DNA from: Platanthera guangdongensis
Lineage: Eukaryota > Streptophyta > Magnoliopsida > Asparagales > Orchidaceae
DNA length: 64,000 bases
Direction of reading: 5' to 3'
Assembly: GCA_039583875.1 (NCBI GenBank)
Contig: CM077153.1
Coordinates: forward strand, 65,108,482-65,172,481
In this document: positions 40,441-52,433 of the stretch, piece after piece
Layout: each line of letters starts with the position of its first letter
How positions within the stretch are numbered: position 1 is the stretch's first letter
Position numbers and translations under genes: made by a program
Notes under the pieces: model-generated
Told to the model about the DNA's origin: nothing
Seen by the model: only the letters and a program-made list of their open reading frames with translations
Databases searched by the model: none

Positions 40441-42864
40441 AAATCTATAGTTCAGGGAGCTAAAGTTAAACTTACCTTGAAGAGCTTAAGCAAAACTCTT
40501 CAACTCCCAAGAACATAAGAAGAAGAAGTACCTTCTACTAAGACTAGGGAAGCACTTCAGTGGTGTGGATTGGATCCCACCTTGAAGATTGGATCAGCAA
40601 TGAACAAAAAAGGGATGAATCTGCAAGGAAAATTCCTTTCAGAAGTGGTTGGAAAAGTCATTCTCTGCAAGCCAGGGGGCATGATAGGATTTCAGCATAT
40701 ATGTTCAGCCTGATGACCAGGATTATCTACAGACTGAACACAGATTAGTCTGTAGTAATCTTTGAAAAGATTAAGGAAAGTATTAAGAAGCCAAATCTAG
40801 GAAGAATTATGAGTCTGTACTTGGCTAAAATAATTCCTGAAGTAATGGAACAAACTACTGGTTCTAAGATCAACCATATGAGAAGGATGGATATAAGGAT
40901 AATCTCTAGATGGGACAGAGTCTTAACAAAGGACATGCCTGATGAAGAGAGGCCAGAGGTTCCTGAAGAATCTCCTGCACAAGAAATTGCAGATGGTGCT
41001 CAGGTGCAGGGGGAGCCTCATCTTAAGGAAGAGCCAACCAACTTGGAAAGTGAAATGGCTACACAAACTATACTTGAGGTAATCCAAGAAATTAATCAAT
41101 CAATTTTCATTAATAAGGATGAAACACTAACTGTGTCTTTGGATGATGCTGACCAGAACACACAACTAAACAGTCAAGCACAAGATGTTATCATGGAGGA
41201 TACATCTACAGCTGTAGATGCTCCTGAGTTGGTGGTGCCTCAAGTCCCTACTCAACAAGAGTTTACCCTTGAAGAGTTGTTCCCTGATGTAGAGTAAACT
41301 GAATTTGGGGGGGAGAAAACAGAAATTGAGGGGGAGCCAATTAACATTGAGGGGGAGCAAGTAAGTACTGAGGGGGAGGAGCAAGGGACTTAGGGGGAGC
41401 TACCTAGGACTGAACAGGAATTGCCTCCTAGTCCTATGGAAAGAGTTGATATAGCCAGTACCTCAGCTTCTGAAGATGAAGCAGAAATACAAGCCAAAAA
41501 GAGAAAACTGATGGTTTTTAAAAGAAGGAGCCAAAACTATAAAAGGGCTTTACAAACTGCTCCTCAACCTGCCCCAGTAACTGATTATAGTTCTTTGTTG
41601 ATATGCTTGCAAGTAAAATTGGATGAACAAAGGATAGCCATGGAGAAATATATGGATGAGACCCATAAAGATATGCAATTCTCCTTGGCTCAAGATATTA
41701 AATCTATAAGATTTGAAGTAAATCAGAATAAGAAGGAAATGACTGATTGTTTCCACAAAGGTAGCAATGCTGTGGTTTTCCTAGCAACACATCAAGAAAA
41801 AATCAAGACTCAAGTTAATGGTATAGCTATTAAGCAAGGCTATGTCCTAGAGATTCAACTTAGAATGAATGATAATATGACTGAATCACATAATGTGATT
41901 GTTACAGAATTAAAGAATATTGCTACTGCCCAGACTGAGGCAAGGGCTAAAGCCAAGGCAGATTTTGACAAGAAATTATAGGAAGGCCTAGCTGCTGTAC
42001 AAACAGCTATTGAGCAATCTCAAAAGATTATTTCTGCTCAGCTACTGAAGTTAAAGTCCTTTTTATAAGGATGGTGTAAATTATCTAGATGAACAGGTAA
42101 GATTTCAAAAAGTTGACCTCAGGGATCATATTACAAGAGAAGTCATAAAGGGGGAGAGAGTATTAGTCAAAGCTGTCTCAGATCATGCTAAATGGATATC
42201 TAATAGCATCAAAGCCACCCTTGGATATCCAACCCTCTGTGATGATGATAATGTAGCTGAGTCAGGTATACACCCTGCTTATTTTGGAGGTGATCAACCT
42301 GAAGTTGCTCAGGTCATTTACCCTCCAGTAGATTTTGAAATGATTCACCAAGAAGTACAGTCAATGTACAACCCTCCATAGGGTAATAAAAATGTTATCA
42401 TTGAGAAAGTTGAAATGTCAGAGGTAGCTGTGAATAAGGAGCAAGAAGCTCAACTGTCAAAGAAGAGATTCAGAGAACAGGCTGAGTTAAAGCCTGATTT
42501 TGAGCAGTGGAGTCCAACTTCCAGGAATATTATATTGACTGCCTGGAAAGCTGTAAAAGACAAGACCCATGACAGGGGCAAATGGTACACAGAGCAAGAA
42601 TGACAAAAGCATGAAGCTAGACAGGAAGCTATTCTACAATATAGAAGAAAGGCAAAGGCTGGGAAGCTACCTCCTAATGCTCAGGAGCCTAGCAAGTATT
42701 TACCAAAGCCTTTTCACTATTTTGAAAGACAAAGAATAAGAGCTGAAGAACAAAAGAAGAAGGATCTGAAGGGCAAGAAGCTAGCTGAAGATACTGATGC
42801 TCCAGTACAAGCCAAGATCCAATCAGGCAAAAGAATAGTCATCAAGGAGCCTGAGCAGCCTTAG
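40441..42864 (+). pseudogene. C4 ORF3, broken, entered at about codon 75
   Basis: Coding similarity begins inside the N-terminal domain (VQGAKVKLTLKSLSKTLQLP), where C1 has inserted. Stops and shifts occur near 40520, 40678, 40747, 41295, 41392, 41980, 42066, 42379 and 42601. Recognisable blocks: MNLQGKFLSEVVGKVI, LGRIMSLYLAKIIPEV, RWDRVLTKDM, then an acidic linker, KKEMTDCFHKGSNAV, REVIKGERVLVKAVSDHAKW, WSPTSRNIILTAWKAVKD and KYLPKPFHYFERQRIRAEE. Close to C3 ORF3 throughout. At 41305-41400 the linker contains five GAGGGGGAG-type purine words. Confidence 0.8.
41305..41400 (+). repeat. Polypurine-tract-like repeats inside C4 ORF3
   Basis: GGGGGGGAGAAAAC, GAGGGGGAGCC, GAGGGGGAGCA, GAGGGGGAGGAGC and TAGGGGGAGCT occur within 95 bp. 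Each resembles the real tract AATAGGGGGAGATT at 43116-43129. Confidence 0.75.
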
Positions 42865-43129
42865 GATAGATTTACTAGATTTTACAACACTGTAATCTTT
42901 AGTGTTAAAAAAACCTATGTAAACTATTGTTAAGAAACTTTTGCAAGTTTAAACAAAACAATGATTGATGTTCATTATGTTTGCATCATTCTTCTGTGAT
43001 GTCATTTTATACATGTTTTGTTTATAAGTTAGCCTGTCATATAATATTTTTATACATCATAATATGTGATTGTTATGAATGGTGTATATTATTGACTAAG
43101 GGCTATGACTTCTCCAAATAGGGGGAGAT
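42865..43129 (+). other. C4 3' UTR and polypurine tract
   Basis: AT-rich, non-coding. AATAGGGGGAGAT ends at 43129, abutting the LTR. Confidence 0.85.
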
Positions 43130-44842
43130 TGTTGGGTACATTGGAAAATATGTACCAGATTTGAAGAAGTCTCACCTTACTCAATGATATGCATCAAGGT
43201 GTATTTGATGTTGTTTTGAGTTTATATGTGCAGGTTAAGTAAATGCAGGAATGCAGGAAAAAGTTTCTAAGTCCATGAGTCGACACCAGAAGAAGCTGTG
43301 TCGACACTTATGAAGGCTTGTGTCGACACTGGAGAAAAGCTGTGTCGAAGCTTGGAGTTAATTATATCGATACTTGGAAAGGTTGTGTCGACACCAGAAG
43401 TGACTGTGTCGACACATAGAGGCAGTGTCGACACATAGAGAAAGCTTAGTCGACATCAACTGTGTCGACACACAGAGGCAGTGTCGACACACAGAGAAAG
43501 CTTAGTCGACATCAACTGTGTCGACACACAGGACTTGTGTCGACACATGACAGAATTTTAACAAAATCAATTTGTGTGAAGAAAAGAAGTGACTGTGTCG
43601 ACACCACAGAACTAGTGTCGACACAATCGACAGAAGCTGTGTCGAGAAGCAGTATCAACACCAAGAAAGCTGTGTCGACACCACCATGGCTTGTGTCGAC
43701 ACTTAGTCTACTTGTGTAGACACATGATGAAGTTCAGTCTCGATACTTTGCTGACAGAGATAGAGTTTCAAGAAGTGACTGGATGACTTGACAGCTGCCA
43801 TTACCAACCGGTCTACTACAACTGTCAGAGCTGTCAGAAGTTTGTTAGAAACCGGATCAGCCGGTTACCATGGATGAAGTCTATATAAAGGCATTCTCCA
43901 TCAAAAGAAAAAGAGATCGATGATAGAAGTTAAATACTGACACTGATACAAGAAAGAGCATACACATACAGTTACATAAAAACAGAAGAAGATTTTCGTC
44001 TGAAGATCTAAGAAGAAGTTGGAGAGAGAGAGCTCCATCTATTGAAGTGAAGAAAGGGACTTATATCAACAAGTCTTTTAAGTGCAGATTCTAAACCAGT
44101 CTGCCAAGAAGGATTCAGATTGAGATCTGAATTTCAAGAAAGAAGCTGATTGAAGATCAACTTCAAAGGAGTTCAACCCTACTGAGTTCAGATTCAAGAA
44201 GCTTTGAAGAAAGCTAAGAGTGGTTGTTCTCTGCCATCAGATTCTTCCAAGAACTGATCAAGAAACCATCCATCCTTTCTCTCTCTACTAGGGTGGTGGT
44301 ATATTATAAACTTAAATCTATTTTTTGTAGGATCTTTATAAGATTTGAGTTGTAAGCCTGTTTTTATAAGGTCTGAGTTGTAAGAGATTATTTTCTCTGA
44401 GTGGTAGGCCTTGTTGAAGGCTGAGGTAGGGCTGTGAGCCTGAGTTGTAGGAGATTGTTATCTCTGAGTTGTAGGCCTTGTTGAAGGCTGAGGTAGGGCA
44501 GATTGCCTGAGCTGTAGGAGTTTGGACTCACTCTGAGTTGTAGGAGCCTTGTTTGGGTTTTGAGCTGTAAGATCTGCGGATCTGAGGTGAAGAGAAGAAG
44601 TTAGGCCGAATCTAGCACACTACTAGATAGGCGAAGGGGGAAAGTGGATGTACCCAGACATTGGGGAACCACTATAAAACTGTGTGCAATCTGTGACTGT
44701 GTGTGTTTCTGTGAATTCTGTGGTTCTGGTAGCTGTAGAACTGGTAGATTAATTTGATTATCTGAATAAATATTCTTCCTTAGTGTAAAAAGGAATTGCA
44801 CCTATTCACCCCCCTCTATGTGTTTAGGAACCTATTCTTTCA
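43130..44842 (+). repeat. C4 3' LTR
   Basis: 1713 bp, TGTTGGGTACATTGG to CCTATTCTTTCA, related to the C3 LTR. GTGTCGACAC array 43280-43735; TATATAAA at 43882-43889; GAGTTGTAGGCCTTGTTGAAGGCTGAGGTAGG-type tandem repeats at about 44380-44560 (unit mentioned in parts: GTAGGCCTTGTTG, AAGGCTGAGGTAGG); GGGGAACCACTATAAAA at about 44663-44679; GAATAAATATT as a possible poly(A) signal near 44762. Confidence 0.9.
43275..43740. repeat. GTGTCGACAC array in C4 LTR
   Basis: Same palindrome as C3, about one per 20-30 bp, including a local duplication of a roughly 55-bp block at about 43405-43515. Confidence 0.9.
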
Positions 44843-45941
44843 GAGGTCAACTTGTTGAAAAAGGATATGACTGGCTTCTTTCAAAAAGGAGCAAATGTTA
44901 TAGTCTATCTTGCTAAACAGCAAAATGATTCAAAGGAAACTCTGGATGAAATAGCTGTTAAATAAGGATATGTCCATGAAAACCAGACTAGAATGAATAA
45001 AAACATGATTGTAATGCATGATACTTCACTAGTAAAGCTAGCTGAGCAAACTACAGCTCTGGAAATAAAGATAGGTTCTACCTCTATAGATGTTGAGTCT
45101 CAGCTATCTATATATGCAGACTCTTTGGTTAAGAAAGTCAAGTATTCTGCCAAAGAAGTAGATGATCATTTGCTCAAAGTGGAGAATCGGTTGTCCTTAG
45201 GGATTAATCATCTAGACGGACAAATCAAATTTCATAAGAATGACTTAATGGATCATCTAGAAAGAGAAGTCATAAAGGGGGAGAGAGTAATGAAAAGTCA
45301 AGCTTCGAGCATGCTATTTGGACCTCCAATAGCATCAGAGAAACTCTAGGATTTCCTCTCTTAAGGTATAATGAAGATCAAACTACTGAGTCTGGTTGCT
45401 AACCAGCTGCAGTTTGAGGCCATTCAAACTGCAGTGCAGTCTATATACAGTCCTCCACCACAGATTCAGAATATAGTATGTGAGGAGGTGGAGATGTTTG
45501 CTTCTGCATTGCTCAAAGAAAAATAAGCTCAAATATCTAAGAAGAGATTCAGGGAGCATACTGAAGCAAAGCTAGATTTTGAGCAATGGAATCAAACTTC
45601 TAGATCTATTATACTCACTGCATGGAAAGCAGTCAATAACAATACAGCTGACATGGGAAAATGGTATTCAGAATAAGAATAGGTCAAGCATACAAAGCTG
45701 CAGGAGATCATCTATAAATTCAGAAAAGATCTGAAGGTAGGGAAGATCCCAACTGATTCTATTGTACCCAACAAGTATTTCTCTAAGCCCTATCATTATT
45801 TTGAAATGCAAAGGTTTAAGGAAGAAGAGATCTTGAAGGCCAAAGATGTCAAAGAAAAGAAGAAAGTTGTTGATGACTGAAGTTAAAGCTAAAGTTCAAT
45901 TAGGAAAGGGCATTGTCATCAAAGAGCCAGAACAATCTTAG
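44843..45941 (+). pseudogene. C5 ORF3 C-terminal half, broken
   Basis: Blocks align by eye with C3 and C4: KKDMTGFFQKGANVIVYLA, a stop in VK*GYVHENQTRMN, HLDGQIKFHKNDLMDHLERE, VIKGERV, then after several stops FEQWNQTSRSIILTAWKAVNN and KYFSKPYHYFEMQRFKEEE, ending with GIVIKEPEQS near 45941. Stops lie near 44964, 45348, 45524, 45675 and 45880. More diverged than C4 is from C3. Confidence 0.78.
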
Positions 45942-46183
45942 ATTATTTTTCTTTCCTAAAAACTATGTAATTTGGATTTAAGAACATTGTAAAAACTGAA
46001 AAGTGTAATCTTTGAACAAATTGGAATGAAAAAGTTTGGCTGCACTTTATTTTATCTGTCTTATTATTGATGTTTCCTTTATATTTTGTTCAACACTTCT
46101 CATGTACATCATAATTATTATATTTTGGTATTGTGGTGTATATCATTGAATTGAGGTTATGACTTTTCCAAATAGGGGGAGAT
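45942..46183 (+). other. C5 3' UTR and polypurine tract
   Basis: AT-rich, no coding remnant. AAATAGGGGGAGAT ends at the LTR start. Confidence 0.85.
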
Positions 46184-48020
46184 TGTTGGGTACATTGGAT
46201 ACAATGTATTTGATTTGAAGAAGCCCTTTCAACTCAATGATATACACAAGTTTGTATTTGATGTATGTTTCAATTTATGCATGCAGGTTAGTCTATGTCA
46301 TGTTGATTGGACAGGTGGTCCAAGTGAAATTGATAAGTGGACTCATAGAAGCTAACTGGAAAGGTAGAAAATTGACTAAGTCCACATACATCGAGTGAAG
46401 CCAGTTCACTCAATGCCATACAACTAATAGTGCTGAGTGAAGTCAGGACAGTCAAAGAAAAAATGACCGAGTACAAAAGTGTCGACACACTTCACAACTA
46501 TGTCGACACCTTTGTAGGAGAAGTGTCGATAGATCAAGTCAGCTGGGTTGAGACAATTCAATTATCTCGACACCTTAAAGATTCAAGACAGCAGTGTCGA
46601 GACAAGTCAGTTATCTCGACACGTTGAAGGATCAAGTCAACTGTGTCGAGACAATTCAGTTATCTCGATGCCTTGAAGATTAAGTAAGCAGTGTCGAGAC
46701 AAGTCAAATATCTCGACTCCTTAAAGCTCAGGACAGTAGTGTCGAGACAATACAACTGTCTCAACACAATAAAGGGCTGAAATGAATACTTAAAGATGTC
46801 GATACCCAGCAGATGGTAGTGTCGAGACAATTCAATTGTCTTGACATAGTGAAGATTTAAACATGTTGACACCAATAGACAGTTGTGTCGAGACTGCTAA
46901 GATGTCTCGATACTTTGTAGTTTACACTAAGTATTATTTTGTCGAGACACTTAGGACATCTCGAAACTTCTGATTCTGAAGATGTACAGAGTCAACACAG
47001 AAGTGTCATGTCAAGTCAGATATGTCACATCAGCTACAGTAACATGATGTCTCATCAAAAACTGTTTGAAGGAGAACTTAAAGTATGATGGCGTAATGAT
47101 GACATCATCAATCAGAAGCCAACAACCTATGAAGGCTATAAATAGAAGGGTCGTCTACACAAAAGACAACAATCAGAAGAATCACACAATCAATCATTTT
47201 TCTCTCATTCAAAGGAGGGTGACAACCCCAAGAAGAAGGAAGATGAATGTCTGCAAGAAAAGTTTTTGATCCTTTCAACAAGTTGATCAGAAGATTAAAG
47301 TGGATCTATTCTACAAGTTCTTCAAGGAAATCAAGCCAATCAACATCAAGAACATTACAGATCCAGAGAAGAATCATTTCAGTCAGTTTGCTGTTCAAGA
47401 ATCTATCCTGTGATGCTGAATTGAAGAATCTGAATTTTCAGATAAGTCAGATTACAGAATTATTGTTTTCTGAGATTATTTTCTTTCTTATTTACCTCTT
47501 AATTTTGTAAGATCTCTTTGAGATCTGAGTGGGTAGGAGATAAATTCTCTGAGTTGTAAGCATGATTTATAAAGGCTAAGGTAGGGTTCTTGAGGGACCT
47601 GAGGTAGGTGATTTGTGTGGAATCACTGAGGTGTAAGCTTGTGTTATAAAGGCTGAGGTAGGGTTCTTGATGGACCTGAGGTAGGATATTGGGTGGATCT
47701 CTGAGGTAGGACCTATTGGTCTGAGTTGTAGGTTTCTTAACAGAAACTGAGCCTGTAAGATCTGTTGATCTGAGTTGAACAGGAGAAGATATAACCTTAT
47801 CTAGCATATTGCTAATGAGGAAGATGGGAGAAAGTGGATGTACCCTAGATAGGGGAACCACTATAAAATTTCTCTGTACTCTATGGATTACTTGTGCGGT
47901 GTGCTTGTGAATGTTTATTTTCAAGATTCTGCTGAACCTTTTGTACAAGTAACAAAGAAATTTAAAAGATACCTATTCACCCCCCTATAGGTGATTAACT
48001 ACCCATAAATTTATCTTTCA
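46184..48020 (+). repeat. C5 3' LTR
   Basis: 1837 bp, TGTTGGGTACATTGG to TTTATCTTTCA. Array of GTGTCGAGACA / TATCTCGACAC words 46478-46960; TATAAATA at 47137-47144; GAGGTAGG repeats 47520-47740; GGGGAACCACTATAAAATT at about 47849-47867; CACCCCCCTATAGGTG at the end. Confidence 0.9.
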
Positions 48021-48189
48021 AATATTATTGAAGCCTATAATGAAGATTAACTAGGAAGGATGTTTCTATCTCAAGTGAAAAGAGATTTTATCCACACTAG
48101 ATTAAGCTCCATTCCCTCTAAGATACAATTTATATTGGTTTATATGTAATTAAGTTGATTCTATATTTAAAAAATTATCTTTGTTATTT

Positions 48190-48955
48190 GCAATAATGTT
48201 TTAGGAACTACGTTGCCTTTAATGGATGAAACATTGTTGCTTTTAGAGATTCAATGGAAGAACTCTTTTCTACTGGTTATATTAGTGATTGTCACATTGA
48301 TGTGTATGCCAAGATTTTGGAACTTCATAGAGAACTTGACTATAAATTATGTCATCCATTTCTCTATGTCAATCCAAATCTATTGTAGATTTTCTTTCAT
48401 GATTTACTATATTTTAATTATTAAATTTAATATAAATTAACAATTGTTTGATTTTGTAGTTACACAACTAAGATCCTGAGACTACAATTAAGTATTCCTC
48501 TGTTAAAGTATTTGTCTCCTACATTTCAAAGACAACCATTGAACTATCACATATCATATTAATGTCAGTGTGTTACAGTGATCATTGGTTTTTGATGGTA
48601 GGAATCGTCAATAAGAAGACATGAAACTCGCTTCCAAATCCAAAACAATAAGATATGGCAAGAGTCTCAGTAAGTACAAGATATGAGTATATATGTATAT
48701 AATTGTTTTGAAGTTTGCATCATAGTGTCAGGAGTTTGTTATGAGAAATGGGCTTGTTTCAATGTTTTTGTTATATTTTCCCAAATTAAAGTTCTTCAAA
48801 AGGCAACAAAAAGTGGATAAATACTACCTTCAACGATTGGAATTTTGTCTAGATAAGGGCGTTCTCCGACAAAATATTTCATATGATTATGGTTTCTATG
48901 TAATCAAATATATAGAGCACAATCTAAAGCCTCGTCTAATAGATTGGAAAACTTG
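48190..48955 (+). pseudogene. Ulp1-like (C48) cysteine peptidase remnant
   Basis: Three segments in changing frames: FRDSMEELFSTGYISDCHIDVYA (about 48247 on), YSDHWFLMVGIVNKKT followed by a stop and NSLPNP (about 48574 on), and LDKGVLRQNISYDYGFYVIKYIEH (about 48850-48918). The spacing is that of a Ulp1 peptidase: His of the HW motif, Asp of the DSLP motif, Cys of the Q-N-x-x-DCG motif. Here His is kept, Asp reads Asn and Cys reads Tyr, so the enzyme would be dead even without the stops. Intron-like AT-rich gaps separate the parts. Plants have many such genes, often captured by Mutator-like elements. Identity is from motifs only. Confidence 0.55.
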
Positions 48956-49744
48956 AGAGGACTAAGCAGAGAAAATGCCATTTTTCATGACAGAAATATC
49001 ATATGATATTTTTAAGTATTTTGGTGACAATGATGTTTGATGGAGTTAATAATTAATTTATAATGAAACAAGGTAAATATTTTTATATTTATACTTAAAT
49101 TGATATACAATCAGAAGTTTACCAGATGTCTGAATTTGGGTAATGAATCAAATTGACATTTCCCTTTTTTATAACTTAGTTGAAGTTCCTACTTGTCAAA
49201 TTTGGTTTCATTGGAGATCAAAATTGATTTCTTGGGAGATCAAAATTGAATTCCTAGGAGATCAAAATTAATCTACTAGATCTCTTATGATATCAAGACC
49301 TTAAAACTATCATATGATTAAACAAAGGCATTATGTACAGTTACCAAGCATTATGTATTGAAAACAAAACTAGTACAACTAAATCTTGTTGGATAATCTT
49401 CCAAGAGTGTTGTTTGCTCGTCGAGATGTTTCATTGATCAGGACATAATGTCAGTTGGTACTTCGTATATCAAAGGTTCTTCTTTGGTTGAATTTTTTAC
49501 TTGAGGTTAAGGTATCCCGTTCTTTTCTTTTTTACGTTTTGTTTTCTTCTTTAAATAGAAGAAATTTAAATTATCAAATGCTTCTATAATAATAAAACAT
49601 ATAGAGTAATGAATAAAAACTAACTTGGCTTCTCCTAGTAATCATTTAGTCGAGCGTCAGAAACACCTTTAGGCCGGAAGCAAAGTGGATCCTTGATAGA
49701 TAATTTTTTTTCTTCATGTTTGAACCTGTTATATTATTATCTAA
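48956..49744. other. AT-rich intergenic sequence
   Basis: No coding remnant identified. It contains three near-tandem copies of GGAGATCAAAATT at about 49213-49272. Confidence 0.6.
49205..49275. repeat. GGAGATCAAAATT repeats, left of the FAR1-like gene
   Basis: Three copies at about 22-24-bp spacing. Related GGAGATCAAAAAT words and the palindrome TTTTGATCTCCTGGGAGATC occur at 51550-51617 on the far side of the FAR1-like gene. Confidence 0.6.
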
Positions 49745-51475
49745 TCACAAGTCTGCATACTGAGATATTTCTTTCATTGCATTTAAGACATAGTTCTTGA
49801 TAATTTCACATTTTTCTATACGGAGAGCTAAATCATTAGTGTGACACATATGATTTTTAAATGCAAGGCTGGAAAAATATTCATTTCTCTTCAAGTTGTC
49901 ATGATAATAAAAGCTCATCTTTGCATGTTCCATCCATCTTTGAAGTAAATATTTTTTAGGAATGCTTGTTAAATTTTTATGAATATACGTTTTAAGTGCA
50001 TGACTACAAAAACACTTATTTGTTTCAAACATACAATAAGAACAACTTATGTATGATAATATTAAATCCAACTCAACTGTCTAATATTTGTTATGTTTAG
50101 TTCGATCGCACCATAATATCTCTATAATGTATATACTTTCACTTTTCATGCACCCTTTTTCAATGAATAGACCAAATTTCCCTATTTTGAAGTCATTGTA
50201 GTATCATGCAGTGTTCTCGTGTACATCTTCAATACTTATTTTAAGATTAATCTATATCGATCATTAATAAGGACAATCCTCTAATTGCATTCTAAATTCT
50301 CTTCTTTTTCTTTATCCTGATAAATAATTATCATTTTCTTTATTTGAATACAAAAATAACAAAAGCAAAAGTAGTTTTTGTAATTGCATGACATACATTA
50401 TTCAAGGACTCGCTCCGCAGAGTAGACAAAATACTATGATCAAGAGCATTCTTATTAAATGTTGTAGAACACTATTCCTTTATTTTGTAAAGATCATTCA
50501 ACTATCCATTTCTCTTGAAGGTTCCCAAGAACAATCATTCGACCCTAACACTCTTCAAATTCTTGATAAAAATTAAGTCTAAATTATAGAACCAAAAATT
50601 ACATTCTGCCATGTTAAAGGTTTCTTAGTGGAAATAAATTTTAGAAAAGTGTCAAATAGTCATGCGAATATTTCTATGGTTTCCTCAAATATAAAAGCTA
50701 TTGTAATAACTAAATTCTGCTAATGATGATTTACTGCACAAATGGAGTACAAGCAAGATTATACATGTTTATTTTATATGTTGTATCGAATGTAGCTACA
50801 TCATAAAAGAAATCATTATCTATTTTACCTTGATCATCAATCGATAAAAAAATTTGTTAAACATGTTCATGTTGTCAACTTGAACATCGAAGGAGAACAA
50901 ATTATCCAATAATTGACGCTACTTAATTAATTCTAAAACACTAACAACATCACCACCGTCTATGTTAAATCTTCTTCCCCTGTCAATAAAATTATATACA
51001 TCACATTTAGTGATCACCAAATTTTGAGATCCACCTACTCCATCAGGTAGGTAGAAGTATGCATTATATGTTTTTTGCCAGCTTTAGTCATTAACTTTAG
51101 ACCATCATCATTTGACTTACTTAGACTTCGTTGTGATGGAAGTAAGTGTCTTTCATTTTTCGCAGCACAACGATGATTGTGTTCTTCCACAAATTTGGAA
51201 ACATCCAAATATTTACCTTCTTTAATTCCATTAAATGTAATAATAGCCAGACAATTTGCCCTAGTTTCTAGCCAACAAAATTTAAATTTTGAACATGGAA
51301 CTTTTGAAAATCTTTTTGATTTAATATTCACGTAATTTTAAAGTTCTAGCACAAAGACAAAATAATATGTGCTCTTTACGCACATTAAATCCAATCCTCG
51401 TAGCATAATGATAATAAAATTTATAAGTTTCCTCTTCATTATCCATTATTAGAAAAATAGCAGTTGTCATACTAT
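49745..51475 (-). pseudogene. FAR1/FHY3-like (MULE-transposase-derived) gene, decayed
   Basis: Read from 51475 down. FAR1 DNA-binding domain start EETYKFYYHYATRIGFNVRK, then (frame change) RANCLAIITFNGIKEGKYLDV and FVEEHNHRC with the typical EHNH ligands. Next NLVITKCDVYNFIDRGRR and GGDVVSVLEL, then FFYDVATFDTTYKINMYN and VNHH, stop, QNLVITIAFIFEETIEIFA of the MULE transposase domain (about 50830-50600). The part at about 50100-50590 is not recognisable. The end at 50071-49745 has the SWIM-type zinc finger ISCSYCMFETNKCFCSHALK with NLTSIPKKYLLQRWMEHAK. Several stops and frameshifts. FAR1-type proteins are plant transcription factors related to Mutator-like transposases; this copy could be either. 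Confidence 0.75.
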
Positions 51476-51800
51476 TAACATCATATAAAATATTAATATA
51501 TAGAAAAATAATTATTGAAATGATATGTACAATATGGAAATCATGAATGATCTTCTGGAAGATCAGTTTTGATCTCCTGGGAGATCAAAAATAATCTCCC
51601 AGGATATCAAAAATGATTTATGATAATACATTATTTACATGTTTTTATTTATAAATTTTATTAGTTTAATAATCACTTTTTAAATTATTTATTTTAACTA
51701 TAAACTAATTTACATCTTTTTTTATTTTCAGGAATAAAAGGATTGTTGATAACAATTTGGACCAAATAACCATGATGATGAGATGTTGTGATGTATTTTG
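51476..51800. other. AT-rich sequence with GATC-box repeats
   Basis: 51550-51617 has GATCTTCTGGAAGATC and TTTTGATCTCCTGGGAGATC palindromes. No gene seen. Confidence 0.5.
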
Positions 51801-51809
51801 CCAAATTAA

Positions 51810-52433
51810 CAAAGTATGTGCCCTAGGTCATGCCCATGACCTTGGGCATGACTCAGGATCACGACCACGACCTTCTCTAGCAAGATATGACCATATTTCA
51901 ACTCTATTAAAATTATACGCCCTTGGTCCTCCGCAACAATCCAAAACTGACGGACAATGCATTTTAAGTTTACACGCCTAGGGTAGCGGCCGTGACATTA
52001 GGTCGTGATCTTGTCATGACACCTCCAATGGTTTCCAATCCATAATTCAGTTCGCAATTCAATTTTAATTCTACGTGCCCTCAACCATGCCCGTGACCCG
52101 AGGGTGTTACCCGTCCGACAACTATCTGAATTAACTCTATATTAATCTATTCTGCAGACCACTCCAGATTCATCCTGACATACCCAAGGTCACAGGCGTG
52201 ACCTAGGAAGTATAACCTTGAGTTGCAATAAAATTTGACGGTTTTTCTCCCAACATTCTCAAGGTTTTATTTGGCGATTTTTTTGCTAGTTACATGCTCT
52301 AGGTCACGGGCGTGACCAAGAGCGTGGATAATATCCCGACTTTTATTGAGCTATTAGGACCCTAGCTGACCCAATAAATGTGACCCGGACACCTGTAGGG
52401 TACCCTAAAGTTAGGATGTGACCTAAATTTTTA
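51810..52433. repeat. Decayed LTR-like sequence with GGTCACGGGCGTGACC palindromes
   Basis: Palindromes GGTCATGCCCATGACC, GGTCACAGGCGTGACC and GGTCACGGGCGTGACC occur at about 51830, 51970, 52090, 52190 and 52300, separated by unique AT-rich text. The pattern resembles the U3 arrays of G1 and G2 with GTGAC in place of GTGTC. Probably an old gypsy LTR; no boundaries found. Confidence 0.45.

Larger units (their letters stand above)
40441..44842 (+). mobile_element. C4: 3' part of a copia element of the C3 family
   Basis: ORF3 from its N-terminal domain onward, polypurine tract and 3' LTR. The left part lies beyond C1 and outside the window. C4 itself is inserted in ORF3 of C5 (resuming at 44843). 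Confidence 0.88.
44843..48020 (+). mobile_element. C5: 3' part of a diverged copia element of the same group
   Basis: The tail of ORF3, polypurine tract and 3' LTR. It is the outermost host of the nest; the rest lies left of the window. Confidence 0.85.

Noticed and set aside
47066..47510. Possible small gene after the C5 TATA box
   Set aside because: It lies in the LTR leader, has no conserved counterpart in the C4 or C3 LTRs, and is of low complexity.
51757..51981. Short open frame (74 codons) with GHAHDLGHDSG
   Set aside because: It overlaps the GTCATGCCCATGAC palindromes; chance frame in decayed LTR-like sequence.
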